From Myxococcota bacterium (GTDB lineage: Bacteria > Myxococcota_A > UBA796 > CAJQPC01), in contig JAKLKE010000023.1 of assembly GCA_023150775.1 (NCBI GenBank), positions 1 to 33,853 of the forward strand: 33,853 nt of DNA. Reading direction: 5' to 3'. A program made the translations under genes and the position numbers. Under the pieces are notes generated by a model. The model did not search any database and was not told where the DNA came from. It saw nothing but the letters and a program-made list of their open reading frames with translations. Positions 1-7,366 of this stretch are shown here, piece by piece (the first letter of the stretch is position 1; the number at the start of each line of letters is the position of its first letter).

Positions 1-71
1 CAGAGCGTGTGGTACGCCACGGTGAGCGCGGTCACTGCGCGAAGCAGGGCCCGGGATCCGATCTTGGTCAT
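1..71 (-). CDS. 5' end of an unidentified exported or membrane protein (partial)
   Basis: A minus-strand ATG at 71-69 is preceded by a strong Shine-Dalgarno sequence, AGGAGG, about 7 nt upstream. The 23 visible codons begin MTKIGSRALLRAVTALTVAY, a basic start followed by a mildly hydrophobic stretch, which fits the beginning of a signal peptide or a first membrane segment. The gene runs off the left edge, so its product cannot be named. It diverges from the radical SAM gene starting at 137, leaving about 65 bp for both promoters. Confidence 0.55.
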   Translation of the reverse strand, partial: MTKIGSRALLRAVTALTVAYHTL

Positions 72-136
72 GTTCACGCCTCCTGGGTGAACCCTATCGC
101 CCTCGGCGGCGCCGTCCTGGCGTTAGAGGGCAAAGC

Positions 137-1573
137 ATGACCACGCTCACCTCCCCGCACACGCCCCGCACCCGACCCTACCTCTACTACGATCTGGCGA
201 TCTCCATCTGCCCGGTCTGTTACCGCAAGGCCGAGGGCAAGATCCTCATCGAGGACGGGAAGGTCTTGTTGCGCCGCCGCTGCCCGGATCACGGCTGGTC
301 AACGGCGCTTCTGGCCGACGACGTGGAGTATTACCGCGCGGCCCGGGAGATCTACGTCAAGCCCCCGGAGATGCCCCAGCGGTTCAACACGCCCATTCGA
401 TACGGTTGCCCGTATGACTGCGGCCTCTGCCCCGACCACGAGCAGCACTCCTGCCTGTCCATCATCGAGATCACCGACTCCTGCAACCTGCGCTGCCCGA
501 TCTGTTACGCGGCCTCGGGCCCCGACCGCCCGGTCTTTCGCAGCTTAGAGCACGTCACGGCCATGCTCGACGCCGTGGTCAAGAACGAGGGCGCCCCCGA
601 CGTGGTGCAGCTCTCTGGCGGTGAGCCCACCCTGCACCCCCAGCTCTTTGAGATCCTCGACGCGGCGAAGGCCCGGCCCATCCGGCACCTCATGGTGAAC
701 ACAAACGGCGTCCGCATCGCCAAAGACCCAGAGTTCGCCCGCCGTCTCGCCAGCTACATGCCCGGCTTCGAGCTCTACCTACAGTTCGACTCCTTCAAGC
801 GTGACGCGCACCTGGCCCTGCGCGGCGCAGACCTGCGCGACATCCGCCGCCGGGCGCTCGACACCTTAAACGAGCTCAACCTACACACCACCCTCGTCGT
901 CACCCTCAAGAAGGGCCTAAACGATGATGAGCTGGGCGAGATCGTTCAGTTCGCCCTCACCCAGCCCTGCGTGCGGGGTGTGACCTTCCAGCCCATCCAA
1001 GACGCCGGGCGCGCTGAAGGTTTTGACCCCGCCCGCGACCGCCTCACCCTGACCGAGGTGCGCCGAAAGCTCTTGGAGCAGACGTCTGTGTTTAAACCCG
1101 AGGACGTGCTGCCCGTGCCTTGCCACCCCGACTGTATCGCCATGGCCTACGCGATGCGCACGCCCACCGGGGCGATCCCCCTCACGGGCCTCATCCCGCC
1201 GGAGGTGCTGCTCGCCGGGCCCAAGAACACGATCAGCATCGAGAAAGAGGCCCCGGTGCGGGACTGGTTCTTTAAGCTCTTCGCCACAAACCACAGCCCC
1301 GAGAGCCAGAGCGCGACCCTGCGTGAGCTTCTGTGCTGTTTGCCGCGTTTGGAGGCGCCTTCAGCCCTGAGCTACAACGACGTGTTCCGCGTGATCATCA
1401 TGCAGTTCATCGACGCCTGGAGCTTCGACGTGCGCAGCGTCAAGAAGAGCTGCGTACACATCGTGCACCCCAAAGACCTGCGCCTCATCCCCTTCGACAC
1501 CTACAACCTGTTCTATCGGGATGACCTGGAGGAGACGCGCCTCGCCCCGATCCGCGCCCACATCGAGCGCTAA
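137..1573 (+). CDS. Radical SAM protein, Tes-like (tetraether/membrane-spanning lipid synthase superfamily)
   Basis: The 478-aa protein has an N-terminal zinc-ribbon-like pair, C25-x2-C28 and C49-P-D-H-G, then a cysteine-rich stretch (C91, C95, C98, C106). The radical SAM motif CxxxCxxC follows at C116, C120 and C123, and GGEP at 161-164. The C-terminus carries a conserved block with VHIVHP, IPFDTYNLFYR. This order (CPxC...CPxHG, CPYDCGLCP, radical SAM, IPFDxYNxxYR) is the one I know from the MJ0619/Tes superfamily, whose archaeal members join lipid tails by C-C bond formation using several Fe-S clusters. Bacterial relatives have been linked to membrane-spanning lipids, but the substrate here is unknown. 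The last 25 bp of the gene are duplicated at 3973-3997, beyond an inserted two-gene module. Confidence 0.8.
   Translation: MTTLTSPHTPRTRPYLYYDLAISICPVCYRKAEGKILIEDGKVLLRRRCPDHGWSTALLADDVEYYRAAREIYVKPPEMPQRFNTPIRYGCPYDCGLCPDHEQHSCLSIIEITDSCNLRCPICYAASGPDRPVFRSLEHVTAMLDAVVKNEGAPDVVQLSGGEPTLHPQLFEILDAAKARPIRHLMVNTNGVRIAKDPEFARRLASYMPGFELYLQFDSFKRDAHLALRGADLRDIRRRALDTLNELNLHTTLVVTLKKGLNDDELGEIVQFALTQPCVRGVTFQPIQDAGRAEGFDPARDRLTLTEVRRKLLEQTSVFKPEDVLPVPCHPDCIAMAYAMRTPTGAIPLTGLIPPEVLLAGPKNTISIEKEAPVRDWFFKLFATNHSPESQSATLRELLCCLPRLEAPSALSYNDVFRVIIMQFIDAWSFDVRSVKKSCVHIVHPKDLRLIPFDTYNLFYRDDLEETRLAPIRAHIER
1547..1571 (+). repeat. Left copy of 25-bp direct repeat (3' end of the radical SAM gene)
   Basis: These bases encode PIRAHIER plus the first base of the stop codon. 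They recur without mismatch at 3973-3997. Allowing one mismatch extends the match to 28 bp (1544-1571 and 3970-3997). Similarity stops sharply on both sides. The copy keeps the gene intact with a TAA stop. It resembles one half of an attachment-site duplication. Confidence 0.85.
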
Positions 1574-1606
1574 AGGCCCGTGCGCTGAGGATCCGTGCGC
1601 GGTCCC

Positions 1607-2521
1607 TCAAAGGTTCCGAAGGACGTGGGCGTCCGGACGGGCGCGAACGCTGGTCAGCGGGGCCTCAACGCCCTCTGCGGGAACTCCCCGAGCAGAGACG
1701 CCAAGGGCGGACTCCAGGTCACGGATGAGGGCGCGGGCGTACCCGAACCAGGACAGGTTCGAGAGCACCGCACCCCAGTCAAGCCGTGAGAGGAGGCGAA
1801 CACCCTCCTGGGACTCTTTGTAGGAGCTGCCGTCGGCGAGGCTGGTGTCCCTGAGCAGCCAGGCCAGATACGCCTTCGGATGCTCTTTGGGTCGCGTACA
1901 GGCCCAAGGTCGCCTCCGATTGGGCCTCGACCCACCCGCGACCCCAGCCGCGCCGCTCGCGGCCACGTCCGCGTCGTAGGCCGCGTCATCGGTCAAGAAG
2001 TCCTCCAGATCTCTGCCGTCCATCAATCGTGGCGGGAGGTGGGCGGCCGGCACCTCCGTCGCGAGCGCGGCCAGATCTCCAAAGAACCAGCTCTCAGGCA
2101 TCGGCGCGGCGAGGTGGAAGGACACCTTGTCCTTCATGAGCGCACCGAGGCGAGCACGATCGGCGCCTGACCGGCTGGCGAGCCATCGGCGCGCGGACTC
2201 CCTCATGTGCTCCGTGACGACCGCCTCGTTTCCTTTGTTGCAAAGCTCAACGTCCTCAAGAATGACCGCGAGGTCGGCGTCGGCGGGCGACCCCTGGGTC
2301 TCGGGCACGAGGGTGCCGAGCGCCGCCGTGAGCAGCTTCGCCGCGTTTCCTGGAGGATCATTCGGCTGAAGTGGTCGCACAGTCGAGCTGGTGAACCCAT
2401 GATGAGGCTTTTTGGGTGAGTAGGGCTCAGCAAAGAACTGCTGCCCTGGAAAGAGGGCTGTCAGCATGGCGGGTAAGCCCAACAACTCCATCTGACCCGT
2501 GGAGATCAAAGACACCCGCAT
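1607..2521 (-). CDS. DUF4276/TOPRIM-like partner protein of the upstream AAA ATPase
   Basis: The 304-aa protein starts at an ATG overlapping the ATPase stop (ATGA at 2518-2521 region), so it is probably translationally coupled. Features that recall DUF4276 (a TOPRIM-like family often encoded next to AAA ATPases) are an acidic strand VILEDVEL (residues 86-93), a downstream FHLAAPMPESWFFGD block (135-149) in which DUF4276 proteins have a similar hydrophobic-E-x-x-(L/F)(L/F)F motif, and the C-terminal HPKAYLAWL. There is no signal peptide or membrane segment. In comparable pairs this partner is thought to be the nuclease or effector and the ATPase the sensor; that role is inferred here. It converges on the radical SAM gene with a 33-bp gap. 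Confidence 0.6.
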   Translation of the reverse strand: MRVSLISTGQMELLGLPAMLTALFPGQQFFAEPYSPKKPHHGFTSSTVRPLQPNDPPGNAAKLLTAALGTLVPETQGSPADADLAVILEDVELCNKGNEAVVTEHMRESARRWLASRSGADRARLGALMKDKVSFHLAAPMPESWFFGDLAALATEVPAAHLPPRLMDGRDLEDFLTDDAAYDADVAASGAAGVAGGSRPNRRRPWACTRPKEHPKAYLAWLLRDTSLADGSSYKESQEGVRLLSRLDWGAVLSNLSWFGYARALIRDLESALGVSARGVPAEGVEAPLTSVRARPDAHVLRNL

Positions 2522-3675
2522 CAGCGATCTCCACCCTCGCCGTCGTGCTCGCGCGGTGGCGCAAGCGTAGATGGCGCCGCGAACTTCATCCGATCGTAGA
2601 GATCGCCCAACGAGAACATCGCCAGCCAGTCGGGGTTCTTGAGATGGTCGAGGGCGACGGGCTTCTGCTCCATGTCAGGGTCAAGTACAAACACACGATC
2701 CGGCTCCGATGAGAACTCATTCATCACGATTGGCGAGTGTGTTGTCAGCAGGATCGTCAAGTTATTCGCCTCAGCTTGCTCCCGCATCGCGGCGAGGATG
2801 ACCCGGATCGCGTGCGGGTGTAGCTGGTTCTCGATCTCGTCGAAGGCGAGGATGCTCCCGGGCAGCGCCCCAGCGACGGCGGTGAGCTGGCAGAGGCCCG
2901 TGAGCAGCCCGTCGGCCTGGCGTCGTGGGGGGAGGCCATCCGCGGGGTCTGTGGCGCCCGGCGGGTAGATGAACGCCTCCCCACGGTCAAACTCCATGGT
3001 CTCGATGAGGTCGGGAAACGCCTGACGGGCCTGGTCCATGACCCAATCAAACTTCCCAACATAACGCCTCGGCGCCTGCTGCCAGTTGGCGAGCACGGCC
3101 CATAAGTTCTGGCCATGACCGTGCAGGAAGGAGTTTCGCTCCTCGCGTGTGGTCCCCAACCGGACCTGGTTGATGTAGAGGTCGTAGGTGCGGAGGTCGT
3201 ACAATGCGCGGTAGAGGGGCTCCATCCACGGCGCCTCCCCACGGTCCCACACCACCTTGGCGCAGCAGCGGGTATCGTCCAGCGGCATCGTTCGCGCGCC
3301 CCACGTCCAGGTCTCTTCAAACGCGGCGGCCCGGAGGACGAGTTGGTCGCCGTGATAAAGCTCCTCGCCGAAGTGGCCCTTGAGGCCGGCATTGGACATC
3401 GGGAGCATGAGCCTCCACCGAACGTCGCCCACGATGACCTCAAGCTCGACGAGCTCGGTCGACCCCGCCGAACGGGAGATGAGGTGATCGCCGCCCACGG
3501 AGTAAAAGCCGCTCGTGTGACCGCTGATGAGGGTGGCCCGCAAGAAGCGCAGGAGGTCGATGGCCGTCGTTTTTCCGGCGCCGTTGGGCCCCGACAAAAG
3601 GCAGACCCCAGACGGCGACCACTCAAAGCGCTCCAGCTTTCGGAAGTTTTTGGCGCGCAGGGTGATGAGGCTCAT
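2521..3675 (-). CDS. AAA ATPase (SMC/OLD-like, AAA_15/AAA_21 type)
   Basis: The protein is 384 aa when started at the ATG at 3675, which begins MSLITLRAKNFRKLERFEW, the usual strand-rich start of this ATPase class. An upstream in-frame start at 3741 would add 22 less typical residues. Walker A is GPNGAGKTT at residues 29-37. Walker B is ILAFDEIENQLHP at about 275-287, and the switch histidine lies in TTHSP at 311-315. Members of this ABC/SMC-like class form dimers and typically work with a partner nuclease in defence or DNA repair (OLD, PARIS, Septu and similar). The stop overlaps the start of the DUF4276-like gene. Both genes lie inside the direct-repeat-bounded island. The biological target is unknown. 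Confidence 0.85.
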   Translation of the reverse strand: MSLITLRAKNFRKLERFEWSPSGVCLLSGPNGAGKTTAIDLLRFLRATLISGHTSGFYSVGGDHLISRSAGSTELVELEVIVGDVRWRLMLPMSNAGLKGHFGEELYHGDQLVLRAAAFEETWTWGARTMPLDDTRCCAKVVWDRGEAPWMEPLYRALYDLRTYDLYINQVRLGTTREERNSFLHGHGQNLWAVLANWQQAPRRYVGKFDWVMDQARQAFPDLIETMEFDRGEAFIYPPGATDPADGLPPRRQADGLLTGLCQLTAVAGALPGSILAFDEIENQLHPHAIRVILAAMREQAEANNLTILLTTHSPIVMNEFSSEPDRVFVLDPDMEQKPVALDHLKNPDWLAMFSLGDLYDRMKFAAPSTLAPPREHDGEGGDR

Positions 3676-4013
3676 GAGGTCTCGCGGGGGGTGAAGAGGC
3701 TCTTGTGTGTAGACGCAGGCGGACCGCCAGGGCGCGCCCAAGCGAGGCGTGTTGGATCACGGAACGTCGCTTGGTTGGCCGCCAGGAAGGACAGAGAGAT
3801 TGGAGCGGAGAAGGTCGATGACGGTCACGGGGCGCCTCAGAGGAGGGCATTTAACACGAGCGGCGCTGCGACGCTTGGTGCCCCCCCGAACGTGGAGGGC
3901 GGGACCCGCAGTTGTCGTGGAGGAAGTCAGCTACGGGTCGAGCACACTCCAGCTTCGCCCGGACAAGGGGCTCCGATCCGCGCCCACATCGAGCGCTGAG
4001 CCGGGGCGCTCGC
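3676..4013. other. Gene-poor stretch: island promoter side and right repeat
   Basis: About 340 bp lie between the ATPase start and the ttcA stop. Overlapping open frames here have no convincing starts or protein-like character. The stretch should contain the minus-strand promoter of the ATPase operon, although I see no clear sigma-70 hexamers. It ends with the right copy of the 25-bp repeat at 3973-3997. Confidence 0.5.
3973..3997 (+). repeat. Right copy of 25-bp direct repeat (displaced 3' end of the radical SAM gene)
   Basis: This copy encodes the same eight residues, PIRAHIER, followed by a TGA stop at 3997-3999, but it is not attached to any upstream gene. The bases before 3970 bear no resemblance to the radical SAM gene. 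It is the expected leftover of the original gene end after insertion of an element that brought its own copy. It lies 16 bp from the ttcA stop codon. Confidence 0.85.
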
Positions 4014-4826
4014 TCAGAGCATCATCAGGCTGTCGTCGTTCGACTGGGGCAGGGTGAGGCCGAGGCGGCTGAGCAGGTCGCGGTCGAGGAGGTGCGTAGG
4101 CTTCACGTTTCGTAAGGCGTGGAGCATGTTCTGTTTGACGGCGGGGTTCTGGGCCTCCAGCGTCTTGAGCAGGGCCTTCATCTGGGCACGCTGGAGGTTC
4201 TCTTGGCTGCCGCAGAGGTCGCAGGGCACGATGGGGAAGGCCGAGAGCTTGGCGAAGGCGGCGATGTCGTCCTCTGCGCAGCTCGCCATGGGGCGGATGA
4301 CGATGTTTCGGCCGTCGTCGCTCTGGAGCTTGGGCGGCATCGTCTTGAGCTGGCCGGAGAAGAAGAGGTTTAAGAGCGCGGTCTCCAGCAGATCGTCGCG
4401 GTGGTGGCCGAGGGCGATCTTGTTGCAGCCGAGCTCTACGGCGGCGTTGTACAGCACGCCTCGGCGCAGGCGAGAGCACAAGGAGCAGTAGGTCTTGCCG
4501 ACGGGGATCTTCTCCAGCACGACGGCGTAGGTGTTCACGTTGAGCATCTTGTGCTCGTAGCCCCGGGCCTCACACCACTCGACGATGACGTGCTGGGGGA
4601 AGCCGGGGTGGCCCTGGTCGAGGTTCACGCAGATGAGCGAGAACGGCACCGGCGCCCGGCGGCGCAGGGTGTCGAGCAGGTCCATCATGGCGTAGCTGTC
4701 TTTGCCGCCGGAGAGGCAGACCATGATGCGGTCGTTGGCCTCGATGAGCCCAAACTCTTCGTTGAGCGTGCCGATCTCACGCAAGAGGCGCTTCTGGAGG
4801 CGGCCAAGCTCCGGGTCGGCGTTCAT
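4014..4826 (-). CDS. ttcA: tRNA 2-thiocytidine(32) synthetase TtcA
   Basis: This 270-aa PP-loop protein activates cytidine 32 of tRNA by adenylation and inserts sulfur using a [4Fe-4S] cluster. The ATP-binding PP-loop SGGKDS is at residues 39-44. The TtcA-defining CSLC is at 114-117, followed by RLRRG. GHHRDD is at 140-145, and a second pair PCDLC at 201-205 completes the cluster ligands. Length and motif order match the TtcA family. A CGGAG lies a few bases before the ATG at 4826. It converges on the island and, ancestrally, probably on the radical SAM gene. Confidence 0.93.
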   Translation of the reverse strand: MNADPELGRLQKRLLREIGTLNEEFGLIEANDRIMVCLSGGKDSYAMMDLLDTLRRRAPVPFSLICVNLDQGHPGFPQHVIVEWCEARGYEHKMLNVNTYAVVLEKIPVGKTYCSLCSRLRRGVLYNAAVELGCNKIALGHHRDDLLETALLNLFFSGQLKTMPPKLQSDDGRNIVIRPMASCAEDDIAAFAKLSAFPIVPCDLCGSQENLQRAQMKALLKTLEAQNPAVKQNMLHALRNVKPTHLLDRDLLSRLGLTLPQSNDDSLMML

Positions 4827-4947
4827 ACTGGGGCTCCGGTGGGGCGGTTTGGGCGGCCTCTGGTAACACCTTGGGCGGGAGGTGTGGGAGCCCCGCCCGC
4901 ACCGTCGCGCCCCGACCGGGTTAAGCCTCCCCCGTCCGGAGGTTTCG

Positions 4948-5472
4948 ATGCCCTCTCCCCTCTACGAGTCACCCTCCGCTGAAGACGCCCCCGGCGGCAT
5001 CCTCGGCGCCATCGCCCAGCTCGGGCTCGCCGCGTACATGGTGCTGCTGCTCACGGTGGCCGGGAGCGCGATCCTGTGCACGGGCCTCGCGGGCTACGGC
5101 GTCTATGTGAGCACCACCTTCGGCAGCCCCTTGGTGGGCGGCTCCAAGCTAGAGGCCTGGCGGCTGAACGAGCTGCGCCGCTGGGGCGTGCTCACCGCCG
5201 AGGAGCTGCCCGCGCTGTACCACGATGACTCTGTGGGCGCGGACGGCACCGCCGGGTGCCTCGTGCTCGGCGACAAGCTCCTGCGCTGGGACGAGGGCAA
5301 AACGACGGCCACGGCGATCATCGCCGGGGGCTCGGTGAGCTCCTTTGGTGACCCCGAGGCCCCCACGGTGGTGCTGCGCCAAGGCGTCACCGAGATTCAA
5401 TGCCGCTTTAACGAGGACGAGGGCGGCGACCGCTTCTTGGTGCAGCTCCAGGCCAGCGCGGAGGCCCCATGA
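4948..5472 (+). CDS. Hypothetical single-pass membrane protein
   Basis: The 174-aa protein was started at the ATG at 4948 because GGAGG lies 5 bp upstream (4938-4942); a longer frame from 4882 lacks such a site. A hydrophobic segment at about residues 20-52 (AIAQLGLAAYMVLLLTVAGS and onwards) predicts one, possibly two, membrane passes. The rest is a soluble domain of about 120 residues with no motif I recognise. The stop overlaps the start of the next gene by ATGA, so the two are likely co-translated. Confidence 0.7.
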   Translation: MPSPLYESPSAEDAPGGILGAIAQLGLAAYMVLLLTVAGSAILCTGLAGYGVYVSTTFGSPLVGGSKLEAWRLNELRRWGVLTAEELPALYHDDSVGADGTAGCLVLGDKLLRWDEGKTTATAIIAGGSVSSFGDPEAPTVVLRQGVTEIQCRFNEDEGGDRFLVQLQASAEAP

Positions 5473-5888
5473 CTGGCCAATCTAGGAGCGCCCAAGAGGT
5501 CCAGATCACCCTACGCTCCGAACAAGGCGCCACCCGCCCGGCGACGGCCACGCTCACCCGCTACGAGCGCGGCGAGCGGATGGGCCGGGCCGCGGGCTTC
5601 GCCGCCTTGGGCCTGCTCGGCGCGGGGATCTTCGTGTTTGTGCCCGCCGTTCACCTCATCACCACCTGGCTCCTGCCCCTCGCCGGGCTCATCGCCGCCC
5701 GCAGCGCGTGGCGCACAGAGGCCAAGCTCACCGACGCCCGAGGCGAGTGCCCCGCCTGCAACGCCAAGATCACGCTCAGTGGGGGTCAGCTCACCGAGGC
5801 GCCCTTGTGGGACGCCTGCACGGCCTGCAGCCGGCCGCTGTTGATGGGGGGGATTCCAGCGGACACCAGCCCCACCGACGCGCGATAA
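5469..5888 (+). CDS. Hypothetical membrane protein with C-terminal zinc-ribbon-like cysteines
   Basis: The 139-aa protein overlaps the preceding gene by 4 bp. It has a hydrophobic region at roughly residues 41-77 (AAGFAALGLLGAGIFVFVPA and following) that can form two membrane segments. A C-terminal pair of CxxC motifs, ECPAC and ACTAC, is separated by about 20 residues and would suit a small zinc ribbon. I do not recognise the family. Overlap and shared topology suggest it works with the 4948 gene product. Confidence 0.65.
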   Translation: MTGQSRSAQEVQITLRSEQGATRPATATLTRYERGERMGRAAGFAALGLLGAGIFVFVPAVHLITTWLLPLAGLIAARSAWRTEAKLTDARGECPACNAKITLSGGQLTEAPLWDACTACSRPLLMGGIPADTSPTDAR

Positions 5889-5908
5889 ACGAACGATTGG
5901 AGGCTCGA

Positions 5909-6106
5909 ATGCAGGCCAAGATCGTCAACTCCGACAGCCCCCTCCCCGAGGAGCTTCGTTTGGCGCTTAACCTGCGGCCCGGACAGGCCTACACGGTGAT
6001 CCCTCGTAGGAAGAGCGTGGTGTTGGTGCCCGTGCCCACGCTGGAGGAGATCGCTGGCATCGCAGAGGGGGCGGACACGGAAGGTTACCGGGATCGTCGG
6101 CCGTAG
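5909..6106 (+). CDS. AbrB/MazE-like antitoxin (VapB type)
   Basis: The small gene encodes 65 aa from the ATG at 5909, with GGAGG at 5899-5903. The sequence has the pattern of an AbrB-type swapped-hairpin DNA-binding domain: LPEELRLALNLRPGQAYTV, then the strand VVLVPVP, then a linker ending TEGYRDRRP, which is typical of VapB antitoxins that wrap the PIN toxin. It is followed directly by a PIN-domain reading frame. VapB proteins usually bind and repress their own promoter together with VapC. Confidence 0.75.
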   Translation: MQAKIVNSDSPLPEELRLALNLRPGQAYTVIPRRKSVVLVPVPTLEEIAGIAEGADTEGYRDRRP

Positions 6107-6486
6107 AGGTTGTTGACAGCTCCATCTGGCTTGAACATCTCACGAGCGGGCCTCTGGCCGAGCTCGCGGCGTCCGAGCTCGTTGATCCTCGCGCGGTGGT
6201 AGTGCCCACGCTCGTTTTATTGGAGGTCTACAAGTTTGTTCTGCGAACCGCGGGTGAGGATGCCGCGGATCAGGTCCTCGCCTTGATGATGTGCTCGCCG
6301 ATAGAGTCCCTGGACCCGACGCTGGCGATCAAGGCCGCAGGGTTGTGTGTTGAACATCGATTGGCGACCGCCGACGCGACGATCTATGCGCACGCGGTGG
6401 ACGCGGACCTACCGCTGGTCACATGCGACGCGCACTTCGCCGGTCTGCCCGGGGTTGAGTACCACAACAAAAGGACTCCGCTGTAG
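6103..6486 (+). CDS. VapC-like PIN-domain toxin; start codon unresolved
   Basis: The frame encodes a full-length PIN domain of about 127 aa, with acidic residues D5 (VVDSSIWLEHL), E41 (LLEVYKF), D91 (ATADATIYAHA) and D109 (VTCDAHF), counted from the GTA codon at 6103. PIN toxins cleave RNA, commonly initiator tRNA or rRNA. No ATG, GTG or TTG is found in this frame before the essential first Asp; the first GTG is at 6196 and would delete it. The GTA at 6103, overlapping the antitoxin stop, sits where a GTG start would be expected. The gene may be silenced, may use a non-standard start, or may carry a base error. Confidence 0.6.
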   Translation, partial: VEVVDSSIWLEHLTSGPLAELAASELVDPRAVVVPTLVLLEVYKFVLRTAGEDAADQVLALMMCSPIESLDPTLAIKAAGLCVEHRLATADATIYAHAVDADLPLVTCDAHFAGLPGVEYHNKRTPL

Positions 6487-6513
6487 AGCTGTGGAGAGGT
6501 CCATCGCTCCTGC

Positions 6514-7362
6514 TCAGCGCCCCGCCCCCAACCGCTGACACGCCGTCTCCACCGCCCCGTCGATCCCCAAGGCCTCGGTGTCGAGGGTGAGATCGGCCTG
6601 GGCGTAGATCGGCTCCCGGGCGGCGAGGATCTGGCGCAGCTCCCCCAAGGCGTCGGCTCGGCCGGTCATCGGGCGCAGGTCACCTTGGGCTTGAACCCGG
6701 CGGAGGTGCTCCTGTGGGCTCGCGCGCAGCCACAGCACCCAGGCGCGCTGGCGGAGGCGGGTGAACAGGGCCGCGTCGGTGACCGCCGAGCCGCCGAGCT
6801 CAATCACCGCCGGGCCCGGCGCGGCGAGGAGCGCCGAGAGCGCGTCCGCCGCCAGGGCGCGGTAACGATCGGCGCCGTGGTACTCAAAGAGCTCGGCGAT
6901 GCGCATCCCGCCCCGGGCCTCGACCTCACGATCCAGCTCTACGAAGGGGCAACCCAAGCGCGCGGCCAAGGCGGCGCCGACGGTGGACTTGCCCGCGCCG
7001 CGCAGGCCGACCAGGGCGATCTTCTCTCGTGGGGCGCCCAAGCTGCTGAGCAGGGCCGCGCGCTCTTCAGGGGGCAGAGCCAAGGCGCGGGCCGCGAGGG
7101 CGTCGTCGGGATCGTCCCCGGGGCCCAGGCCCACGACGAGCTGGGTCAACGACACACCCAGGGCCTCGGCGAGCTCCGCCAGGCGCAGCACGCTGAGGTT
7201 GCCCTCGCCGCCCTCGACCTGCACCAGAAAACGCGGAGACACGCCAGCGCGCTCGCCGAGGGCCTTCTGGGTGAGGCCACGGCGCTGGCGAAGGTCACGC
7301 AGGCGGCGGCCCAGCGCCGCGAGGAGGGTGGGCCCGTCTTGGGGGAGGCTCGTGGAGGTCAT
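6514..7362 (-). CDS. boxR: BoxR, benzoyl-CoA-responsive repressor (XRE domain plus shikimate-kinase-like domain)
   Basis: The 282-aa protein starts with an XRE helix-turn-helix (RRLRDLRQRRGLTQKALGE, about residues 16-75). A shikimate-kinase-like domain from about residue 117 follows, with a P-loop GLRGAGKST. This fusion is characteristic of BoxR, which represses box genes until benzoyl-CoA binds the kinase-like domain. The ATG at 7362 was preferred to the GTG at 7380: a -10 element at 7369-7374 on the minus strand would put the transcription start at or next to this ATG, implying a leaderless message, and the GTG would lie upstream of that start. It diverges from boxC and converges on the VapC frame. 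Confidence 0.88.
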   Translation of the reverse strand: MTSTSLPQDGPTLLAALGRRLRDLRQRRGLTQKALGERAGVSPRFLVQVEGGEGNLSVLRLAELAEALGVSLTQLVVGLGPGDDPDDALAARALALPPEERAALLSSLGAPREKIALVGLRGAGKSTVGAALAARLGCPFVELDREVEARGGMRIAELFEYHGADRYRALAADALSALLAAPGPAVIELGGSAVTDAALFTRLRQRAWVLWLRASPQEHLRRVQAQGDLRPMTGRADALGELRQILAAREPIYAQADLTLDTEALGIDGAVETACQRLGAGR

Positions 7363-7366
7363 TGAT

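Larger units (their letters stand above)
1572..3997. mobile_element. Putative 2.4-kb integrated mini-island carrying an ATPase/DUF4276-like pair
   Basis: The unit is one period (2426 bp) of the direct repeat. It starts after the radical SAM stop region and ends with the displaced second copy of the gene's 3' end. It holds only two minus-strand genes and about 0.3 kb of non-coding DNA. Parts of it, for example around 2690-2775, are by eye more A/T-rich than the flanking chromosome. Removing it would place the radical SAM stop 14 bp from the convergent ttcA stop, a normal tight gene border. No integrase or transposase gene is present, so movement would need a recombinase supplied in trans, or the integrase has been lost. 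The mechanism is inferred. Confidence 0.6.

Noticed and set aside
1572-3997. Integron gene cassette as an explanation for the island
   Set aside because: No attC-like site with inverted core sequences is seen; the boundary is a direct repeat of a protein-coding 3' end.
3749-4057. Plus-strand open frame of 102 codons across the right repeat
   Set aside because: It has Arg/Ser-rich, frame-shadow composition and no ribosome-binding site, and it overlaps the ttcA 3' end.
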